From the NCBI RefSeq assembly GCF_008831235.1, contig NZ_WBKF01000001.1:1422529-1486528 (forward strand): DNA of 64,000 bases, given 5' to 3'. Each line of letters begins with the position of its first letter. The stretch's first letter is position 1. A program made the position numbers and the translations under genes. Shown one piece after another: positions 1 to 9,210 of this stretch. Under the pieces are notes generated by a model. The model saw only the letters and a program-made list of their open reading frames with translations. It searched no databases and had not been told where the DNA came from. This stretch comes from Pseudoclavibacter sp. CFCC 11306. Its GTDB lineage: Bacteria > Actinomycetota > Actinomycetes > Actinomycetales > Microbacteriaceae.

Positions 1-1
1 C

Positions 2-196
2 AACGGGCAGCCGGTGCTGTTCATGGCCGATCACCCGCTGACCGGCGGCTACCCCGTCATCGGCTCGGTCGCCTCGTATCACCTCAATCTCGCCGGGCAG
101 GTGCCGATCGGCGCCAGCATTCGCTTTCGTGCGGTCACCGCCCCTCCGGGGCAGGCATCCGCCGCCGACGACGCATCTCTCACGAAGGAGAACTGA
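2..196 (+). CDS. 5-oxoprolinase subunit C / biotin-dependent carboxyltransferase family, C-terminal fragment
   Basis: Only the last 64 codons lie in the window, and the 5' end is off the left edge. The reading frame contains a [12 protein letters not shown] stretch followed by [10 protein letters not shown], typical of the C-terminus of the KipA/PxpC and urea-carboxylase carboxyltransferase family. In that family the domain either pairs with a PxpB-like subunit in ATP-dependent 5-oxoproline hydrolysis, or moves a carboxyl group from carboxybiotin to an amide or urea nitrogen. The stop is 2 nt before the start of the biotin carboxylase gene, and that gene's ribosome site (AAGGAG) lies inside this coding end. 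The two are therefore almost certainly co-transcribed. A direct biotin carboxylase partner makes true biotin-dependent carboxyl transfer plausible (inference). The missing N-terminal part would be needed to choose between the two roles. Confidence 0.8.
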   Translation, partial: NGQPVLFMADHPLTGGYPVIGSVASYHLNLAGQVPIGASIRFRAVTAPPGQASAADDASLTKEN

Positions 197-198
197 AC

Positions 199-1998
199 AT
201 GATCAGCAGAGTGCTCATCGCCAACCGCGGCGAGATCGCCGTGCGCATCGCTCGAGGCTGCGCCGCCTATGGAGTGACCTCGATCGCGGTGTACTCCGAC
301 CCCGATGCCGATGCGCTGCACACCCGCGTCGCCGACGAGGCCTATGCCCTGCCCGGGGCCACTGCCGCTGACACGTACCTCGACATCGACGCACTCATCG
401 ACGTCGCCCGACGTGCGCATGCTGACGCCGTGCACCCCGGTTACGGCTTTCTGTCAGAGAACGCCGACTTCGCTCAGGCCGTCATCGACGCAGGACTCGT
501 CTGGATCGGCCCGCGGCCGCAGACGATCCGCTCGCTCGGCGACAAGGTGACCGCTCGCCAGCTGGCCTCCTCGGTCGGGGCCCCACTCGTCGAAGGCACT
601 CCCGGGCCGGTCGCCGACGGAGCCGAGGCGCTGGCGTTCGCACAGCAGCACGGTCTGCCGATCGCGATCAAAGCCGCGTTCGGAGGCGGCGGACGAGGCC
701 TGAAGGTGGCTTGGAGACTCGACGAGGTGGTCGACCAGTTCGAGTCGGCCGAACGAGAGGCGGTCGCCGCGTTCGGCCGCGGAGAATGCTTCATCGAACA
801 GTACGTGCCACACCCGCGACACGTCGAAGCGCAGGTCGTCGGCGACGCCGACGGTCACGTCGTCGTGGTCGGCACTCGTGACTGCTCACTGCAGCGACGC
901 AATCAGAAAGTCGTCGAAGAGGCACCGGCGCCGTTCCTCACCGACGAGCAGCGCAGCGCGATCGAGTCGGCGGCGAAGCGCATCTGCGAGGCCGCAGACT
1001 ATGTCAGCGCCGGCACGGTCGAGTTCCTGGTCGGGGCGAACGGCACGGTCTCGTTTCTCGAAGTGAACACCCGCCTGCAGGTCGAGCATCCGATCACCGA
1101 GCTGACCAGCGGCGTCGATCTGGTGCGACAGCAGCTGCGAGTCGCCGACGGGCTGCCGCTCGAGATCGACCAGACTCCGCTGCCACGGGGCCATGCCTTC
1201 GAGTTCCGCATCAACGCCGAAGACGCCGGGCGTGGGTTTCTGCCGGCACCCGGGCGCATCAGCCGTTTCGACGCTCCGGGTGGCGAGGGCGTGCGTCTCG
1301 ACTCCGGGGTCGTCGCAGGCAGTGTGGTGAGCGGGCTGTACGACTCGCTGCTGGCGAAGCTCGTGGTCTGGGGTGCCGATCGCGACGAGGCACTGCGCAA
1401 GGCCCGCCAGGCGCTGCGGGAGTTCCAGGTCGACGGTGTGCCGACGCTGCTGGACTTCGACCGGCGCGTCGTCGACGATCCAGCGTTCGCCGCCGCCGAT
1501 GCTGACGACTTCGCGGTGCACACGAGGTGGATCGAGACCGAATGCTCCTGGCTCGACGAGCTGCACCAGCCTTTCTCTGACCCGATGCCGAGCGAACCGC
1601 TGACACGCACCTGGATCGAGCTCGACGGTCGCCGTGTCGAGCTCGGGCTTCCGGCACAGCTGGTCGGCTCGCTGGCAGGCGGAGTCTCTGCGGCCGCCGT
1701 GCTGCAGAGCGGCCCCGGCGGCGAGGCGGTCGCAGCCAGTGCATCCGCCGCGGATGCCGCAGCCGACGGCGTCGGCTCGAACGAGCCCGGTGCGGTGTGC
1801 GCGCCGATCACCGGAACGCTCGTCGCGTGGAAGGCGGAAGACGGAGCGTCGGTCGCCGAAGGCGAGGTGCTCGCCGTCATGGAGGCGATGAAGATGGAGA
1901 CACAGGTGCTCGCGCCGTGCGCGGGGGTGCTGCACCGCGAGGCAGAGGTCGGCAGCGCGCTGATCAGCGGCGGAGCATGCATCGCTCTCGTGCGGTGA
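199..1998 (+). CDS. Biotin carboxylase with C-terminal biotin carboxyl carrier domain (599 aa)
   Basis: ATP-dependent carboxylation of biotin, the first half reaction of an acyl-CoA, urea or amide carboxylase. The protein opens with [13 protein letters not shown] (biotin carboxylase N-domain). It carries [10 protein letters not shown] at about 79-88, the glycine-rich ATP-grasp loop GGGGRG at 162-167 and [11 protein letters not shown] at 288-298. The end is a BCCP domain with the EAMKMET biotinylation site, Lys565. At 599 aa this is the usual length for a fused BC-BCCP alpha subunit. The start ATG has AAGGAG at good spacing. Because it directly follows a carboxyltransferase of the PxpC/urea-carboxylase family, and not an acyl-CoA carboxyltransferase beta subunit, I infer a urea- or lactam-type carboxylase. 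An ordinary acetyl/propionyl-CoA carboxylase subunit cannot be excluded from this gene alone. Confidence 0.88.
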   Translation: MISRVLIANRGEIAVRIARGCAAYGVTSIAVYSDPDADALHTRVADEAYALPGATAADTYLDIDALIDVARRAHADAVHPGYGFLSENADFAQAVIDAGLVWIGPRPQTIRSLGDKVTARQLASSVGAPLVEGTPGPVADGAEALAFAQQHGLPIAIKAAFGGGGRGLKVAWRLDEVVDQFESAEREAVAAFGRGECFIEQYVPHPRHVEAQVVGDADGHVVVVGTRDCSLQRRNQKVVEEAPAPFLTDEQRSAIESAAKRICEAADYVSAGTVEFLVGANGTVSFLEVNTRLQVEHPITELTSGVDLVRQQLRVADGLPLEIDQTPLPRGHAFEFRINAEDAGRGFLPAPGRISRFDAPGGEGVRLDSGVVAGSVVSGLYDSLLAKLVVWGADRDEALRKARQALREFQVDGVPTLLDFDRRVVDDPAFAAADADDFAVHTRWIETECSWLDELHQPFSDPMPSEPLTRTWIELDGRRVELGLPAQLVGSLAGGVSAAAVLQSGPGGEAVAASASAADAAADGVGSNEPGAVCAPITGTLVAWKAEDGASVAEGEVLAVMEAMKMETQVLAPCAGVLHREAEVGSALISGGACIALVR

Positions 1999-2015
1999 AC
2001 GCCGGGTGCGCCACA

Positions 2016-3656
2016 TCACTCAGACAGCGCCTGCAGCGCGAGCCACAGTTCGTGTCGCACCTTCGGATCGCGCAGATCCACATCGAGCACCCGCGCGCAC
2101 TTCTCGATGCGGGCTCGCAGTGTGTGACGATGCACCTGCAGCCGCGCCGATGCCGCCTCCCACTGTCCCCCGGTCTCGAGCCACACACGCAGGGTCTCGA
2201 GAAGCGCGTCTGACCGACCGCGGTCGACATCGATGAGTGGCTGCAGCAGGCTGCGGGCAAGGTCTTCCATGCCCGGCACCCGCTGCACGGCGGTGAGCAC
2301 ATCGTCCAGCACCGCCGGCTCGTAGCGCACTGTCGGCTGATCGCCCGCGAGCGCTCGTCGAAGCGCATCCATCGCCTGATCGAGGCCGCCGCTCATCGAG
2401 TCGTAGAGCACCGGCTGAGAGACCCCGAGGCGCAGGTCTTCGTGAGTGTCACCGTCGACGTTGAGATCGTGGGATGCGACGACCAGCAGAACTGTTCCCT
2501 CGTGCACCGTCGTCAGCGAGCGTGTGCCACGATGCGCACGCCCGAGCAGGCTCGCCACCTGGTCGACCGACATGGTGTTCGAGCATCCGGCAACGACGAC
2601 GACTGGGGAGTCGGGCAGCGGTGAGAACGACGCCGCGGTGTGGTGCGCCGCCTCGACCGCGCCGCTGAGCAGCAGCCGCAGCACTGCTGCACTCAGCCCG
2701 GACTCGGCCCGACGCACCTCCTGTGTGCGCACCAACGACAGCGACAGCAGTGCGCGGGCTCTCGAGAGAAGATGCCTGCCTGCGTCGCGACGGTCGGCGT
2801 CCGCCCAGTCGACAGTGCCGACTGCCACCACTCCGACGAGCCCGTGCGAGGGGCCCAGCGTCTGAAGCTCTCCCTGCACATCGCTCACGTCGAGGCGCAT
2901 CGCACCTCTGAGACCGCTGCCGAGCACACGAGCGGCCGCCGACTGCAGGGCCTCGAGCTGTGCCCCGGTCAGGTCGTCGGCACGAGCTGAACGATACCGG
3001 GCACGTGCCATGTCGTCGAAGCACACCACCCACGATCCGAGCTCTTCGGCCAGCTGCTCGACCACAGCGGCCGGGCCTCCATCGGTCAGCGCAGCGTCGG
3101 TGATGCGCTGCTGCGCGCCGGTGAGCCAGGCATCAGTTCGATGCTCATCGGCTCTGATCAGGGCGCCGAGCTCGCGTGCGAACTCGATGAACACGGTGTT
3201 CCTGCCCCAGAGCAGCGGCATCCCCTGCGCAGCACAGGCGTCGATCAGGTCGTGCCACTGGCTCTCGAACAGCCGTCTCGCCTGTTCGTGCTCCCCCGAC
3301 GACGTGTCGCCTCCGTCCGGATGCACCGGGCCGACCACGATTCCGGCAGCACCGACTTCTCGAAGACGCCGAACGTACTCCCGGGCCTGAGTCCCCTGCA
3401 GAGTCGCAGATCGGCGGATGCCGTCCTCCGCTGATCCCGATGCGCTCGAATCATCGTCTGCGGCGCCAGGAATCGGCCCCGTGGTGAGCACCAGCTCTCC
3501 CGCTCTCAGATACGGAGCCGGGTCGATCAGGTTGGTGTATGTCGTCCATCGAACAGGGCAGTGCATCGCCTGCTGCCACTCCGGAGCTGCACTGCCGACG
3601 ATTGGCTGCAGCTGTCTGGCGAAATGTGAGATCACGTCGCTGATGCACAGGGTCAT
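2016..3656 (-). CDS. PucR-family transcriptional regulator (upstream paralog)
   Basis: DNA-binding regulator of the PucR/CdaR type. The N-terminal ~150 residues resemble the PucR purine-catabolism domain. The C-terminus (about the last 60 residues, QWEAASARLQVHRHTLRARI) is the PucR-type helix-turn-helix. It reads away from the symporter/amidase genes and converges on the biotin carboxylase gene, with 17 nt between stops. I chose ATG at 3656; a GTG three codons earlier (3665) is also open. Neither has a clear Shine-Dalgarno site. A perfect 16-bp palindrome lies immediately upstream of the ATG and is a good autoregulatory operator candidate. A second PucR paralog (9176-10816) closes the locus. 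PucR family members usually activate nitrogen-compound catabolism (family knowledge); the effector here is unknown. Confidence 0.85.
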   Translation of the reverse strand: MTLCISDVISHFARQLQPIVGSAAPEWQQAMHCPVRWTTYTNLIDPAPYLRAGELVLTTGPIPGAADDDSSASGSAEDGIRRSATLQGTQAREYVRRLREVGAAGIVVGPVHPDGGDTSSGEHEQARRLFESQWHDLIDACAAQGMPLLWGRNTVFIEFARELGALIRADEHRTDAWLTGAQQRITDAALTDGGPAAVVEQLAEELGSWVVCFDDMARARYRSARADDLTGAQLEALQSAAARVLGSGLRGAMRLDVSDVQGELQTLGPSHGLVGVVAVGTVDWADADRRDAGRHLLSRARALLSLSLVRTQEVRRAESGLSAAVLRLLLSGAVEAAHHTAASFSPLPDSPVVVVAGCSNTMSVDQVASLLGRAHRGTRSLTTVHEGTVLLVVASHDLNVDGDTHEDLRLGVSQPVLYDSMSGGLDQAMDALRRALAGDQPTVRYEPAVLDDVLTAVQRVPGMEDLARSLLQPLIDVDRGRSDALLETLRVWLETGGQWEAASARLQVHRHTLRARIEKCARVLDVDLRDPKVRHELWLALQALSE

Positions 3657-3660
3657 GGGG

Positions 3661-3676
3661 CACACCGTACGGTGTG
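3661..3676. promoter_or_regulatory. Perfect palindrome, candidate operator between divergent PucR and symporter genes
   Basis: CACACCGTACGGTGTG is a perfect 16-bp inverted repeat directly before the PucR start. The half-site ACGGTGT recurs 20 bp further on (3689-3695), in the direction of the divergent symporter genes. Position and symmetry suit a dimeric regulator, probably the adjacent PucR protein (inference). Confidence 0.5.
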
Positions 3677-3884
3677 AATTGTTTCGACGGTGTAAAGCTC
3701 CCGTAACAGGTGTTCAGAGGTGCCGTTTGACGAACCCCTGATCCGTAGGCATGGAGTCTTCTCACTGGACATTTCGGCGTGTCAGGGCAGTGAATCCGAA
3801 CAAAGCGTCCAGATTCCCCTCCGGCCAGGCCCGTAAGTTCGTCAGCAATCACGCAGCACAGATGAGAAAGCCCAGGAACCCACC

Positions 3885-4118
3885 ATGCATCTCACGAAAG
3901 CGCACCTGGCGCTGATCCTGCCGATCGCCGCCTTGGTCCTCACTCCGTTCTTCCCGTTCATCAACACTCCGGCGAGCATGCTCGGCCTCCCACCGATCCT
4001 CTTCTGGGTCGGCGGCTGGGCGATCGCCACCACGCTCATCCTGTCGATGCTGTACCGCAGCGAGCCTGAGCTCGACGACACCATCGCAGACACTGCCGAA
4101 CAGGAGCCCCACGCATGA
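3885..4118 (+). CDS. DUF3311-type small membrane subunit of a sodium:solute symporter
   Basis: A 77-aa protein with two hydrophobic segments (about 8-27 and 38-58) and an acidic C-terminal tail. It has the layout of the DUF3311 partner found before actinobacterial sodium:solute symporters. Its stop overlaps the start of the following 491-aa symporter by 4 nt (ATGA), so translation is probably coupled. The start ATG follows GAAAGCCCAGGAACC, a modest ribosome site. The role is presumably assembly or stability of the transporter (family context, not shown here). Confidence 0.8.
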   Translation: MHLTKAHLALILPIAALVLTPFFPFINTPASMLGLPPILFWVGGWAIATTLILSMLYRSEPELDDTIADTAEQEPHA

Positions 4119-5590
4119 TCTTCGCAACAGTTCTCGGTCTCGCCGTCATCGCGACGCTCGGCTTCCTCGGTCGACGAAGGTCGCTGAACACCAACAGCGG
4201 CTGGTCGATCGGCGACCGCGGCATGAGTTCGCTGACCACCTTCTTTCTGCAGGCGGGCGCGATCTTCACCAGCTTCACGTTCCTCGGAATGTCCGGCCTC
4301 ACGGTGCTCGGCGGGGTCTCTGCCGCCTACCTGCCGGCTTACCTCGTCATCGGCTACATCGGCATGTTCCTGCTCGGCCCGATCGTGTGGAAGCTCGGCA
4401 AGGTCTTCAACTACCACACCAACGCAGACATGGTCGGCCATCAGTTCTCCAGTCCCTTCCTCGGGCGCCTGGTCGCATTCCTCGCGGTGGTCTTCTTCAT
4501 GCCGATCGTGCAGGTGCAGATCGTCGGGCTCGGAACCATGGTGTCGTTCGGCACCGGGTACAAGCAGGCCGGCACGCTCAGCATGATCGTTGCCACCGTG
4601 CTGATTCTGCTCTTCGTCTCGTGGGCGGGCCTGCGCGGCGTCGCACTGACCGCATACTTCAAAGACGTCGCGATGGTGGTCGCTCTGGTGATCATCCTGA
4701 TCGGCTCCCTTGCGACGTACCACGCGGGTGACGTGATGGCCGACGTGATGACCAACGCCGAGAAGCTGCTTGTGGTCAGCCCGGGAACGCAGACCTACGG
4801 GATCGTCTGGTTCGTCTCGAGCGTGATCATCAGCGGCATCGGGCTCGGCGCGATGACTCTTCCCGAGAGCTGGCCGGCGGTGCTGGCTGCGAACAAGTCT
4901 CGTGCAGTCTCGAAGAACCACATCATGCTGCCCCTTTACACCCTCGCAACGTTCATTCCGATCGTGCTCGGCTTCTTCGCCGTCAGCCACCTGCAGATCA
5001 ACAAGGGCGAAGAGAACTCCGCGATTCTCACCCTGGCGTCGGACTCGCTGCCCGGGTGGCTCATGGGCCTCGTGATCATCTCGGGTCTCGCCTGTGCCAT
5101 CGTTCCCGCAGCGCACTGTGTGCTGGCGATCGCCACGCTCGTCTCGTCGAACCTCACGCCGACGGGCATCAGCGAAGAGCGCAAACTGCTCGTCGGTCGC
5201 GTCTCCTCCGGGGTGATCCTCCTCCTGTCGCTCGGCCTTGCGCTCTCACGGCCCGATCTCATGGCGAACCTCTATCTGCTCACCTATGCGGGGCTGGCCC
5301 AGCTCGCTCCCTCGAACGTGCTCTCGGTGACACGGCAGAAGTTCGTGAACGCCCGGGGCCTGATCGCGGGTCTGATCGTCTCAGAGACAGTCGTCATCGT
5401 CTGCACGTTCGGCAAGATCGGCATCTTCGGTCTGAACATCGGCGTCGTCGCCCTGGTCATCAACATCATCGTGATGCTGGCGGTGTCTGCCGCCACCGGC
5501 CCGGCTGTGCGCCCGGCATGGCCGCAGGATCGCGGGGCCGCACGACCGTCTGCGACCCGTGCACCGCTGATCGCTGATTTGGAGGCATGA
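4115..5590 (+). CDS. Sodium:solute symporter family permease (491 aa)
   Basis: Polytopic membrane protein with about 12-13 hydrophobic helices, of the SSS family that couples sodium entry to uptake of small solutes (pantothenate, urea, amino acids, nucleobases). A typical family feature is the GWSIGDRG-like segment near residue 35 and the FTSFTFLGMSG region that follows. The gene overlaps the DUF3311 partner by 4 nt and is followed after 4 nt by the first amidase gene. This makes a transporter-amidase operon in which the imported compound is presumably the amidase substrate. The substrate cannot be read from sequence. The PucR regulators on either side suggest a nitrogen-rich heterocycle or amide (inference). 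Confidence 0.87.
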   Translation: MIFATVLGLAVIATLGFLGRRRSLNTNSGWSIGDRGMSSLTTFFLQAGAIFTSFTFLGMSGLTVLGGVSAAYLPAYLVIGYIGMFLLGPIVWKLGKVFNYHTNADMVGHQFSSPFLGRLVAFLAVVFFMPIVQVQIVGLGTMVSFGTGYKQAGTLSMIVATVLILLFVSWAGLRGVALTAYFKDVAMVVALVIILIGSLATYHAGDVMADVMTNAEKLLVVSPGTQTYGIVWFVSSVIISGIGLGAMTLPESWPAVLAANKSRAVSKNHIMLPLYTLATFIPIVLGFFAVSHLQINKGEENSAILTLASDSLPGWLMGLVIISGLACAIVPAAHCVLAIATLVSSNLTPTGISEERKLLVGRVSSGVILLLSLGLALSRPDLMANLYLLTYAGLAQLAPSNVLSVTRQKFVNARGLIAGLIVSETVVIVCTFGKIGIFGLNIGVVALVINIIVMLAVSAATGPAVRPAWPQDRGAARPSATRAPLIADLEA

Positions 5591-5594
5591 CCTC

Positions 5595-7166
5595 ATGAGT
5601 GATTCCAGATCTGCTGAGCCTGCGGCGTCGCACATCGCGTCATCGCACGAAGGAACGGCGGTCGGCCGCACGTCCCTAGCCGACGAGGCACAGATAGCCG
5701 CAGCAGGCGCGGCAGATCTGGTGCGGGCCTATCGCAGCGGAGCGCTGCGGCCTTCGACCGTCGTCGACACTCTGCTGCAGCGTGTCGACCGTCTCGAACC
5801 GCAGCTGAACGCAGTCACCGAGGTGCTCGCCGATTCGGCTCGAGCGCGAGCGGCCGAAGCCGACCGACGCTACGCACAGGCTGACGGCGGTCAGGCCGAT
5901 CACGTGAATGCCGATCACGTGGATGCCGAGGCCGCGAAGACGAGCAGTCTCGCGTCACAGCCCCTGTTGGGGGTGCCGGTCATTCTGAAAGAGAAGCATG
6001 CGCTGGCAGGTCACGCGCTGACCCAGGGCGTCATCGAGCTGGCCGAGACGCCCACCGCTGACCATCCGATCGTCGAGCGACTCATCGCGGCCGGCGCCGT
6101 GCCGATCGTTCGTTCGACGGTGCCGGAGTTCTGCGCCGCGACCGTCACCGAGTCACGACAGTGGGGCGTCACGCGTAACCCGTGGAACAGCGAGTGCACC
6201 CCGGGCGGCTCATCCGGCGGGTCTGGAGCGGCGCTCGCCGCCGGATACGCCCCGCTCGCGACGGGCTCGGACATCGGAGGCTCGACGCGCATTCCGGCCT
6301 GCTACTGCGGCATCGTGGGGTACAAGGCGCCATACGGCGTCGTACCAGGTCTGCAGCCCTCGAGCATGGACTGGTACCGGAGCGACAGCGCCATGGGACG
6401 AACCGTCGACGATGTGCGCGTGATGCACAACGTGATCGCCGGGCAGCATGCGGCAGACCAACTCTCGATACCGTCGACGCCGGTCCCCGCGCTTCCGGGC
6501 GACTCAGCCGAGCTGCAGGCGCAGCTCGCCGGCCGTCGTGTGGTGCTCAGCTCGCGCCTGGGCGACTACGACGTCGACGCCGACACCCTTCGCGAGCTGC
6601 ATGCCACGGCTGAGGCCCTGGCGAACTTCGGCGTCGACGTCGTCGAGCGCGAGCCCGCCTGGCACGCCGATGCGCTGATGGAGCTCGCCTTCGCCCACTA
6701 CGGGCACATGCTCGCTCCGTCGATGAGCGACGAGATCGACCGTGCACACGCCGCAGTGTCTCCATACATCACGCAGTTCGTGGAGCACGCGCTCGCAACC
6801 GCGGCGCGCATCCCGCTGCACGAGACGCTGCGTCGCGAAACGGCCGTTCGAGACGAGCTGAGCGCCATGATGAACGGCGCGATCGCCCTGCTCGCACCGG
6901 TCACGGCGCGAACAGCGCTGCCTGCGCAGGCTCCGATCAACTCGGTCGACGAGCATGGCCGCCATTACTGGCAGCAGCAGATGGCCGTGCCGTTCAACAT
7001 CAACAACCGCTGCCCCGTGCTTGCGGTGCCGACCGGCATCGGCGACGCAGGCGTACCCACCGGCCTGCAGATCGTGGCGCACCCCTATGCGCAGAACGAC
7101 GCCTTCATGATCGGAGCCGCCGTCGAATCGGTCCGCCCCTGGGCCGGTCGCCGCCCGGCGCTCTGA
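5595..7166 (+). CDS. Amidase-signature family hydrolase, first copy (523 aa)
   Basis: Hydrolyses amide (or carbamoyl/ester) bonds in the cytoplasm with the Ser-cisSer-Lys triad of the amidase-signature family. The triad is intact: Lys132 in VILKEKH, cis-Ser206 in PGGSSGGSG, and nucleophile Ser230 in GSDIGGSTRIP, with the canonical 24-residue spacing between the serines. The start ATG at 5595 is only 4 nt after the symporter stop; its ribosome site (TTGGAGG) is inside the symporter end. Residues 95-120 contain a small HVNADHVDAE internal duplication in a loop. The neighbouring carboxylase genes recall the carboxylase plus amidase pair of urea amidolyase, where the amidase is allophanate hydrolase. 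The substrate is unproven. Confidence 0.88.
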   Translation: MSDSRSAEPAASHIASSHEGTAVGRTSLADEAQIAAAGAADLVRAYRSGALRPSTVVDTLLQRVDRLEPQLNAVTEVLADSARARAAEADRRYAQADGGQADHVNADHVDAEAAKTSSLASQPLLGVPVILKEKHALAGHALTQGVIELAETPTADHPIVERLIAAGAVPIVRSTVPEFCAATVTESRQWGVTRNPWNSECTPGGSSGGSGAALAAGYAPLATGSDIGGSTRIPACYCGIVGYKAPYGVVPGLQPSSMDWYRSDSAMGRTVDDVRVMHNVIAGQHAADQLSIPSTPVPALPGDSAELQAQLAGRRVVLSSRLGDYDVDADTLRELHATAEALANFGVDVVEREPAWHADALMELAFAHYGHMLAPSMSDEIDRAHAAVSPYITQFVEHALATAARIPLHETLRRETAVRDELSAMMNGAIALLAPVTARTALPAQAPINSVDEHGRHYWQQQMAVPFNINNRCPVLAVPTGIGDAGVPTGLQIVAHPYAQNDAFMIGAAVESVRPWAGRRPAL

Positions 7167-7239
7167 CCCCGACTGACGCGCTCGGCGCGCCGCACGGCAT
7201 CCGACCTCACCACCACCCATCGTTGAAAGGCACACGCCC

Positions 7240-9210
7240 ATGACCCGTTTCGACATCGTCGAGAAAAGCATCGCCGAACTGCTCGCCGCGCTGAGCAGTG
7301 GGGAGGTGAGCAGCGTCGATCTGGTCTGCGCCTATCTCAACCGCATCGCCTACTACGACCGCACCGGCCCGTGTCTGCACGCCGTCCCGGTGCTCAACCC
7401 GAACTGCCTCGCCGAGGCAGAGGCATCAGACCTCCGCCGAAGCAAGGGGGTCGCAGGGCCCCTCGAAGGCATCCCCTTCACGATCAAAGACAGTTACAAG
7501 GCCAAAGGGCTGACCGTCGCCTCGGGCAGTCCCGCACTGGTAGATCTGATCGCGACTGAGGATGCCGCCTCGGTCGCACAGCTGCGAGCGGCCGGTGCGG
7601 TGCTTCTCGGCAAGACGAACATGCCGCCGATGGCCGCCGGAGGCATCCAGCCCGGGGTCTACGACTACGCACGCAGCCCCTACCATCCCGAGTATCTGAC
7701 CGCAGCCTACGGCTCAGGGTCGTCGAACGGCTCGGGCACCGCAACGGCTTCGAGCATGTGCGCCTTCGGCATGGGCGAAGAGACCGTGTCGTCGGGCCGC
7801 TCGCCTGCATCGAACAACGCCCTGGTGGCGTATACGCCGTCTCGCGGCGTGCTGTCACTGCGCGGCAACTGGCCGCTGCGTCCGACCTGCGACGTCGTGG
7901 TTCCACACACTCGGTCGGTGCACGATCTGCTGCTACTGCTCGATGTGCTCGCCGTCGAAGACCCCGATACGACGGGCGACTTCTGGCGTCAACAGAGCGC
8001 CGTGGCGCTGCCCTCGCCGAAGGAGGTCTTCGACCACCCGTCGGCACGCGAGCGCCCCACAGATCTGCGAGGCGTGCGCATCGGCGTACCGAAGCTGTAC
8101 ATCGGCGAGGATGACACAACGACCGATGCTCCGGCGATTCGCGACTCGGTTCGCGCACTGTGGGATCGTGCCGCCGACGATCTGCGCGACCTCGGCGCCG
8201 AGGTGGTCGAGGTCGACTTTCCGGTCGTCTCGAACTACGAAGAAGACCGTCCAGGAGCTCGCGGGCTGCCGGAACGAGGGCTGGTGCCTGCGAGCTGGCG
8301 CGCCATCGAGGGCGACACCCTGACAGCGATGGCTCTCGACGCCTTTCTGCGCACGAACGACGATCCCGACCTCAGCACTTGGGCCGATGTCGACGGCGAC
8401 GATGTCTTCCCGTTGGAGGACGAGCCGGTGCCGCTCTGGGTCACTCGCACGCGCGGCGGCTTCGACTGGCAGCGACTCGCCGAGTTCGTCAAGCAGGGCC
8501 TGCCGCAGAGCTACGACGATGTGCCCGAGCTCGATCATCTGCTGAACGGACTCGAGCAGGCGCGCAAAGACGACTTCGAGACGTGGATGGCGCAGCTGGA
8601 ACTCGACTTCGTCGTGTTTCCCGCCGCAGGAGACGTGGGCCGAGACGACCTGTTCACACGCCCCGAGAGTCTGCAGTCGGCGTCGCGAAACGGCGTGGCG
8701 TATTCCAACGGCAATCGGGTGATTCGTCACCTGGGCATTCCGACGGTCACCGTGCCGATGGGCGTCATGGCCGACATTCGCATGCCTGTCGGGCTCACCT
8801 TCGCCGGGGCGGCGTACAGCGACGACCATCTGATCGATGCCGCCTGGGCTTACGAGCAGGCGACACAGCGACGCGAGCCTGCATTCCTCACTCCGACCCT
8901 GCCGAGCGACCAGATCGAGGTCGACACGGCGAGTCGAACGCCCGCATCCGCAGCCGACGTGGTGCCCGAGGTGAGCATCTCACGGCGCGCACGATTCTGG
9001 CAGGTGGAGGTGCGACTGCCCGCCGATACGGCTGCCCAAGTGTGGGCCGACGGGCATCTGCTTCGCCCCGTCGCCGATGGCGAAGGCACCTATCGTGGCA
9101 CCATCTCAGTGCACCGGCCTCGTCTTGACGACCAGGTCATGATCGTCGTCAAGGCCGGGCATGCCACGGCCTCGCTCACGTTCGAGGCTCTGCCGACGCA
9201 GGGCCGCTGA
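7240..9210 (+). CDS. Amidase-signature family hydrolase with C-terminal extension, second copy (656 aa)
   Basis: A larger, divergent amidase. The triad can be placed as Lys83 (TIKDSYK), cis-Ser161 in YGSGSSNGSG and nucleophile Ser185 in GEETVSSGRSP, again 24 residues apart. The usual GGS of the nucleophile loop is changed to VSS. About 110 residues beyond the catalytic fold (from roughly 545 to 656) form an extra, probably beta-rich domain not found in the first amidase. The start ATG follows GTTGAAAGGCAC. It lies 73 nt after the first amidase and is co-directional. Its 3' end overlaps the converging second PucR gene by 35 nt. Allophanate hydrolases also carry an extra C-terminal domain, but I cannot claim homology by eye. 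Confidence 0.85.
   Translation: MTRFDIVEKSIAELLAALSSGEVSSVDLVCAYLNRIAYYDRTGPCLHAVPVLNPNCLAEAEASDLRRSKGVAGPLEGIPFTIKDSYKAKGLTVASGSPALVDLIATEDAASVAQLRAAGAVLLGKTNMPPMAAGGIQPGVYDYARSPYHPEYLTAAYGSGSSNGSGTATASSMCAFGMGEETVSSGRSPASNNALVAYTPSRGVLSLRGNWPLRPTCDVVVPHTRSVHDLLLLLDVLAVEDPDTTGDFWRQQSAVALPSPKEVFDHPSARERPTDLRGVRIGVPKLYIGEDDTTTDAPAIRDSVRALWDRAADDLRDLGAEVVEVDFPVVSNYEEDRPGARGLPERGLVPASWRAIEGDTLTAMALDAFLRTNDDPDLSTWADVDGDDVFPLEDEPVPLWVTRTRGGFDWQRLAEFVKQGLPQSYDDVPELDHLLNGLEQARKDDFETWMAQLELDFVVFPAAGDVGRDDLFTRPESLQSASRNGVAYSNGNRVIRHLGIPTVTVPMGVMADIRMPVGLTFAGAAYSDDHLIDAAWAYEQATQRREPAFLTPTLPSDQIEVDTASRTPASAADVVPEVSISRRARFWQVEVRLPADTAAQVWADGHLLRPVADGEGTYRGTISVHRPRLDDQVMIVVKAGHATASLTFEALPTQGR

Noticed and set aside
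886-2019. Minus-strand open frame opposite the biotin carboxylase
   Set aside because: Antisense of a recognised gene with all motifs on the plus strand. No start signal.
3842-5116. Minus-strand open frame opposite the symporter
   Set aside because: The translation is an Asp/His/Arg/Glu-rich low-complexity string, the typical antisense of a high-GC membrane-protein gene. No ribosome site or family features.
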